Positions 60,190 to 64,000 of a DNA stretch of 64,000 nucleotides are shown piece after piece. The stretch covers positions 1-64,000 of the forward strand of contig LJCV01000249.1 of the NCBI GenBank assembly GCA_001298575.1, read 5' to 3'. The number at the start of each line of letters is the position of its first letter. Position 1 is the first letter of the stretch. A program made the position numbers and the translations under genes. The notes beneath the pieces are model-generated. The model did not search any database and was not told the origin of the DNA. It was given only the letters and a program-made list of their open reading frames with translations. The stretch comes from Actinobacteria bacterium OK074 (GTDB taxonomy: Bacteria > Actinomycetota > Actinomycetes > Streptomycetales > Streptomycetaceae).

Positions 60190-60984
60190 CTACGCGGTTG
60201 TGGCGATGCCGCCGTCGACGGGGATCACGGTGCCCGTCAGGTACGCGCCTGCCCGGCTGGCGAGGAACACGGCGACGCCCGCCATGTCGTCGTCGCGGCC
60301 GATCCGGCGTAGTGGGGCCGACGCCGCGATTGCCTCGCCGAACTCATCGAGGGTTGCAGCCATCATCGCCGAGGGGAACGGTCCCGGCGCCACCGCGTTC
60401 ACGGTGACGTGCTGCGGTCCCAGTTCCTTGGCGAGCACTCTGGTGAGTTGATGCAGTGCGGCCTTGCTGCTGGAATACGAGTAGTTGGGGCGCTGGGGGA
60501 TGTGGATGGCGGCGATGCTGCCGATGTTGATGATCCGCGCGGGATCGTCGGCGGTGCCCGCCTTGCGAAGTGCGGGCAGCAGTGCCTGGACCAGCCAGAA
60601 CGGCGACTTCAGGTTGAGGTCGACGACCGTGTCCCAGGCCGCGTCCGGGAACGTCGCCAGCGGCTCGTCCCACAGGGCGCCCGCGTTGTTGACGAGGATG
60701 TCGAGACGCTCGGAGTCGGCGGTGACGAGGTCGGACAGTCGCCGGCACTCGTCGTGGCGGGACAGGTCGGCGGGGATGGCCCGCACCTCACCGAATGCGG
60801 ACAGCTGCTCCTGCGCCTGGGCGCACGCTTCCGCGTTGCGTGAGCTGATGACCACGCGGACGCCCGCCTGGAGAAGGCCACGCGCGATCATCATCCCGAT
60901 GCCTCTGGTGCCCCCGGTGACGAGCGCGCGCTTTCCGTGCAGATCGAAAAGTTCTGCATGCGTCGTGAATTGGTTGTCTATCAC
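60190..60984 (-). CDS. SDR family oxidoreductase (glucose-dehydrogenase/FabG-like)
   Basis: A 264-residue short-chain dehydrogenase. NAD(P) loop VTGGTRGIGMMIARGL, NNAG motif LVNNAGALWDEP, catalytic Ser in IGSIAAIHIPQRPNYSYSSS with YSSSK providing Tyr and Lys, and PGPFPSAM after it. It reduces or oxidises a carbonyl/alcohol with NAD(P). GTG 60984 is the start; a -10/-35 pair with a 19-base spacer and MerR-type palindrome lies 77-107 bases upstream. Its 3-prime end abuts the Rhs debris. Substrate is unknown. Confidence 0.9.
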   Translation of the reverse strand: MIDNQFTTHAELFDLHGKRALVTGGTRGIGMMIARGLLQAGVRVVISSRNAEACAQAQEQLSAFGEVRAIPADLSRHDECRRLSDLVTADSERLDILVNNAGALWDEPLATFPDAAWDTVVDLNLKSPFWLVQALLPALRKAGTADDPARIINIGSIAAIHIPQRPNYSYSSSKAALHQLTRVLAKELGPQHVTVNAVAPGPFPSAMMAATLDEFGEAIAASAPLRRIGRDDDMAGVAVFLASRAGAYLTGTVIPVDGGIATTA

Positions 60985-61329
60985 TTGCCGTCTTTCTCGT
61001 TTCTCATTGGTCGTGCGGGATGATGTGTCGACGCGTCGGGTGTTCGGTTCAGCTGTCTCAACGCTATGGCTTTGGAGTGCACTTCAAGCAAGCGGATCAG
61101 CCCCTACCCTCGCCCGTACGACGCGCCCGCCGAGCCGGTCACCACGCAGGGAGCCGACGAACACCTGCTTGTGATGTTGGGCGAGTCAGCGGTCCTTGGC
61201 CCTCAGCAGGGCGCGACCCGCCTCCTGCGACTGGTGAAATCCGCGGTGTCATCGAGTTCCGCAACAGACCCTGGAGCGGCTCGTCGCCAGATGAGGGTGT
61301 GGCTGGCGCGGCGGTCCCAGATGGATATC
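60985..61329. other. Non-coding stretch left of the ISL3 remnant
   Basis: Apart from the MerR-type promoter at 61061-61091 I see no gene in these 345 bases. Short frames exist on both strands but none has family features or a ribosome site. Confidence 0.5.
61061..61091 (-). promoter_or_regulatory. MerR-type promoter of the SDR gene, 19-bp spacer
   Basis: On the minus strand TTGCTT (61086-61091) and TAGCGT (61061-61066) are 19 bases apart, with the near-perfect palindrome TTGGAGTGCACTTCAA (61072-61087) overlapping the spacer and -35. Long spacers with central dyads are the mark of MerR-activated promoters. No intact MerR gene adjoins it on this side. Confidence 0.7.
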
Positions 61330-61835
61330 GAGGCTGGCCGGCGACGCGCTCGATCGGTGCCGGCACCGGGTCCAGCAGGCGGCCATCCACGAACACCGGG
61401 ACCACAAAGCGATCCGCTCTCCTCCGCGCGCCGGACGCTGCCTACCGGGGCCGGGCTGCTCACCGACAAGCAGATCCACCGGCTGCGGGCGCTGTTCGCC
61501 GTCGCGGAGCATGTCGAGGTCGAGGCGACCGGGAGGGGGGCATCTACCAGCGGATGATCGCCGCCTACCGCCACGAAGACCGCCGACGTGGCCGGGACCT
61601 GATGACCGCACTGATCGACTCGGTCAGCAAGGGTGTCCCGGCCGCTCTTGTCGGGGTCGTCACTCCAGGTCGGACGCTGAAGAAGCGTGCCGACGACGTG
61701 CTCGCCCACTTCGACCGGCCCGGTACCAGCAACGGGCCCACGGAGGCGATCAACGGACGCCTCGAACACCTCCGTGGCTCAGCACTCGGGTTCCGCCAAC
61801 TCACCAACTACATCGCCCGAGGTCCGTGCGGCCCG
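61330..61835 (+). pseudogene. ISL3-family transposase, C-terminal remnant
   Basis: Fragments occur in successive frames: GDALDRCRHRVQQAAIHEHR (near 61346-61405), LLTDKQIHRLRALFAVAEHV (near 61458-61518) and, in a third frame after a G-rich slip near 61540, GIYQRMIAAYRHEDRRRGRD onward to GPTEAINGRLEHLRGSALGF and TNYIAR. Together they are the last about 160 residues of an ISL3 transposase including the final catalytic Glu region (PTEAINGRLEHLRG). The N-terminal two thirds and the inverted repeats are absent and the frame is broken, so it is inactive. It runs directly into the SDR gene at 61845. Confidence 0.88.
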
Positions 61836-61844
61836 AGGGGTCCC

Positions 61845-62573
61845 TCAGACGGCCATCAGCGCCGCCAGGGCGCGGCCCATTGCGGCGTTGAACTCTTCCG
61901 GCGTCAGCGGCAGACGGGACTTGACGTCCCGGCTCCACTGGTCGGCGAGGACCTCGGCGGAGCCCGTCTCGACACCGTCGAGCGCCGCGTCGGCCAGGTC
62001 CGACGGGGCGATCTTGTCCACGGGCCAGCCCGCCGCCATGTCGGTGTCGGCCAGGCCGAGGTGAACCGCTGTGACGAGCGTGCCCTGCTCGGCGAGCTCC
62101 AGGCGGACGCCGTTGGTCATGGCCCAGGCGGCGGCCTTGGTCAGGTGGTAGGCATTGGCGCCCTTGCCCCCGAACCACGACATGGCGGAGAGGACGTTGA
62201 CGATCGCGCCCCCGCCGTTACTGGCGAGCGTCGGCGCGAACTCCCGGATCATTCCCAGGTGGCCGAACATGTTGGTCTCCAGCTCGTGCCGCACCGCGTC
62301 CAGCGAACCGGTCACCAGGTCGGTTCCCGTACTGATTCCCGCGTTGTTGATGAGTAGCGAGACGTCCGGGGCGGCCTCGGCGGCGGCCCTCACGGATGCG
62401 GGATCGGCGATGTCGAGGGGCAGCACCTCGACCCCGGGCAGGTCCACGGTCTCCGGTCGGCGGGCCGTCGCGTAGACCTTGCGGGCGCCCCGTTCGAGCA
62501 GGCGCTGGGCGAAGGCGCGGCCCAGGCCGCGGTTGGCTCCGGTGACAAGGGCGACGGAGTTGTTGATGTCCAT
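61845..62573 (-). CDS. SDR family oxidoreductase, MerR-controlled
   Basis: A 242-residue classical SDR. Loop VTGANRGLGRAFAQRLLERG, NNAG in LLINNAGISTGTD, catalytic Ser in VLSAMSWFGG and YHLTKAA for Tyr/Lys. It resembles SDRs commonly paired with MerR regulators in streptomycetes. ATG 62573 lies 13 bases after the -10 box of a MerR-type promoter, so the leader is very short; the frame to 62690 would run through that promoter. Substrate unknown. Downstream it abuts the ISL3 remnant. Confidence 0.9.
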   Translation of the reverse strand: MDINNSVALVTGANRGLGRAFAQRLLERGARKVYATARRPETVDLPGVEVLPLDIADPASVRAAAEAAPDVSLLINNAGISTGTDLVTGSLDAVRHELETNMFGHLGMIREFAPTLASNGGGAIVNVLSAMSWFGGKGANAYHLTKAAAWAMTNGVRLELAEQGTLVTAVHLGLADTDMAAGWPVDKIAPSDLADAALDGVETGSAEVLADQWSRDVKSRLPLTPEEFNAAMGRALAALMAV

Positions 62574-62580
62574 GACCGGT

Positions 62581-62612
62581 ACGCTAAAACCTGACGCTGG
62601 CGTCAGAGGCAA
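62581..62612 (-). promoter_or_regulatory. MerR-type promoter with 20-bp spacer and perfect dyad
   Basis: On the minus strand TTGCCT (62607-62612) and TAGCGT (62581-62586) are separated by 20 bases that contain CTGACGC-TG... as the palindrome CTGACGCTGGCGTCAG (62591-62606). The over-long spacer and central dyad are diagnostic of MerR-family activation. The MerR gene starts 38 bases to the right, divergently. Confidence 0.85.
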
Positions 62613-62649
62613 GTGCTGGTCGTCAGGGCCAGGGGTGAGAGGATTCGCC

Positions 62650-63027
62650 ATGACTGTCACAGTGGCCGCAGCCGAGCGGTTGATCCGCATCGGCGAGGTG
62701 GCACGAGGTGCCGGCGTCTCGGTGCGCGCCGTGCGCTACTACGAGCAGCAAGGGCTGCTCATCGCGGAACGCAGCCCGTCCGGCCAACGCCTGTACCGGC
62801 AGGACGCCATCTCCCTGGTCCGCTTCTTCCAGCAGATGTTCGCCGCCGGCCTCACCAGCCGGAGGATCACCGAACTCCTGCCGTGCTTTGACTCCGGGCA
62901 CACCGACGCCGAGCAACGAGCCATGCTGCGAACCGAGCGCGAGCGCATCCAGGCCAAGATCGACGACCTGCAGGCCGCCCTGGACCACCTCGACGAGGTC
63001 ATCGCGATCACGGACACGCACCCGTAG
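62650..63027 (+). CDS. MerR family regulator
   Basis: A 125-residue MerR-type regulator. The winged helix reads RIGEVARGAGVSVRAVRYYE and QQGLLIAERSPSGQRLYRQD, followed by the coiled-coil dimer helix (RTERERIQAKIDDLQAALDH). The short effector end has one cysteine (LPCFDSGHTD) and no CxxC metal cluster, so it probably senses an organic or redox signal rather than a metal. It is divergent from the SDR at 61845, whose promoter has a 20-base spacer and perfect dyad. ATG 62650 is the first residue fitting the family; the frame extends to 62479 through the promoter. Confidence 0.92.
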   Translation: MTVTVAAAERLIRIGEVARGAGVSVRAVRYYEQQGLLIAERSPSGQRLYRQDAISLVRFFQQMFAAGLTSRRITELLPCFDSGHTDAEQRAMLRTERERIQAKIDDLQAALDHLDEVIAITDTHP

Positions 63028-63770
63028 GCGCGGTCGGCCAGATGTCTCATCAGCGATCTGACCTCGCTGCCTTGGTCTGGGGCGATGGGGAGTCGTTGAG
63101 GGGGAACTGTTGGCGGGCGGCCGACGCGTTTTCGGTGTTCGGGCAGGGCGGAGACCAGCGCGGTGGTCCGGTTCTCCAGGGGCATTCCGGTCGTAGGGGT
63201 CCGTCTGCCCCGACGACGGTACGGGTCTGGTCCCGTGCGCGCGGACGACCGTGGCCGCCACCGGCCGTCCAACGCGCCGTCCCGCGCAGAGGCGGAGACC
63301 ATCGCGGAACTGCTCCAGGTGCCGGACGCCCAAGCTGCGGCAGTCGAGAGGCTTCGGCCCCGCGCCTCTGGAACGCGTGCGCGACGCTCGACTCGGCCGT
63401 TCGGCCGTACGGGGCGCACCGGCCATTGGGCTCCGCCGATGACGTCACCGGTGAACCCACATCCCCATCCCCGTCCTGACACCGTGGCCCACCGCGTCCG
63501 CGTCCAGAAGAACGCCTGCGGGCACCCGAGACCGAACGTCGTCACCGGGCAGTACCGGGGCAGCGTCAGGCGCCGTGGGACGTCAGAGCCGCCCCGGCGG
63601 AGGCCGGGTGACCGAGGTCGTGTTCTCGCCCCGGGCGCCCGCACCTACATGGCGACACCACGCCCGCGAACGGGCGGGCAGCCTGCACACCAGCCGCACA
63701 CCCAGGCCAAGCTCCCCCCCCCCGCCCCCGCCACGAACTCCCCACCCACCGCAGGCATCACAGGCCACCG
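63028..63770. other. 743 bases without a recognisable gene
   Basis: Several overlapping frames are open on both strands, but none shows family motifs, a convincing ribosome site or consistent codon-position bias. The right end contains a run of ten C residues (63714-63723) and CCCCAG-type short repeats (near 63785-63812). It may be gene debris. Confidence 0.4.
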
Positions 63771-64000
63771 CTACCCATTGCCCCCAGAGGCCCCAACCCC
63801 AGCCCCAGCCCCAGCCGATCCCACCGACTCCGGAGCACCAGGCAGATCGTCGAGGAAGTCGGCGGTAGGCACGTAGAAGAGCGCACCGGTGACCGCCGTG
63901 GAGAAGTCGAGGAGGCGGTCGTGGGTGCCCGGTGGGTCGCCGATGAACATGTTCTGGAGCATGCGTTCGGTGACCGACGGGGTGCTGGAGTAGCCGATGA
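63771..64000 (-). CDS. DyP-type peroxidase, C-terminal part (cut by window end)
   Basis: The minus-strand frame reads in from the right edge. STPSVTERMLQNMFIGDPPG and RLLDFSTAVTGALFYVPTAD match the C-terminal end of Dyp-type haem peroxidases, where the ERM.xNMF.G.PPG..DR.LDFS segment follows the proximal-haem helices. About 75 residues are visible and end in a Gly/Ala-rich tail (GSAGAGAGVGASGGNG). Start and catalytic GxxDG motif are outside the window. DyP enzymes oxidise dyes or phenolics with H2O2, or work inside encapsulins. Confidence 0.8.
   Translation of the reverse strand, partial: IGYSSTPSVTERMLQNMFIGDPPGTHDRLLDFSTAVTGALFYVPTADFLDDLPGAPESVGSAGAGAGVGASGGNG

Noticed and set aside
63028..63770. 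Possible transposase or regulator fragments between MerR and DyP genes
   Set aside because: Inspection of the frames on both strands gave no stretch resembling a known family; left as unassigned.

Overview
The window reads as a chromosome segment of a streptomycete or close actinomycete. It has very high G+C, long GC-biased ORFs, many GTG starts with GGAGG-like ribosome sites, twin-arginine lipoprotein signals, TTGAC(A/G)-N18-TAGNNT-type promoters and several overlapping (ATGA/GTGA) gene junctions. I see no rRNA, tRNA or CRISPR. The left end starts in a C/G-only run and the right end cuts a DyP-type peroxidase gene.

Layout. 43-4665: an FtsX-type ABC exporter with a small DUF4333-like lipid/secreted protein, divergent from an orphan NarL-class histidine kinase. 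4678-5964: a His-rich DUF318/ArsP-type permease behind a perfect CsoR-type palindrome. 6158-8993: a peptidoglycan-binding membrane protein and a Tat-exported PAP2 phosphatase carrying autotransporter-type repeats. 9217-17134: N-acetylglucosamine-type kinase, divergent ROK regulator with a palindromic operator, and a sugar ABC importer (binding protein plus two permeases) with an unrecognised large protein. 17185-24153: one overlapping seven-gene unit on the minus strand, a dipeptide-type ABC importer with an embedded alpha/beta hydrolase and a terminal kinase. 24384-31300: Gfo/Idh/MocA oxidoreductase, divergent LacI regulator, a 2-pyrone-4,6-dicarboxylate-hydrolase-like amidohydrolase, GntR regulator, MFS and GntP carriers. 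31321-34417: a decay zone with MFS, ArsR, SDR and XRE remnants around an intact TetR/EthD pair. 34422-38972: an aromatic-degradation operon (FAD hydroxylase, fumarylacetoacetase-like hydrolase, extradiol dioxygenase) with its divergent TetR. 39166-44989: two membrane glycosyltransferases followed by a response regulator/histidine kinase pair. 45156-59758: a plant-polysaccharide (arabinan/pectin side chain) locus. 59817-63027: Rhs-toxin and ISL3-transposase debris between two SDR genes that both have MerR-type promoters. 63771-64000: DyP peroxidase end.

How the parts work together. The 45-60 kb locus is the clearest system: a LacI protein (57732) probably controls two divergent transcripts through two copies of a 12-bp sequence with an AACCGGTT core, each placed just downstream of a promoter. 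One transcript imports oligosaccharides and cleaves beta-galactosides (GH42); the other encodes two GH51 arabinofuranosidases, a GH28-like and an alginate-lyase-like exported enzyme, the regulator and a GH43-like protein. The most unusual items are a palindromic repeat inserted in frame in the hinge of the LacI protein at 25649, repeated perfect 12-bp palindromes near it, the hydrolase/kinase-bearing peptide-type importer, triplicated start regions in the GH43-like gene, and an Rhs C-terminal remnant. I found no clear wholly undescribed system; family names here are from motif recognition, not database search.
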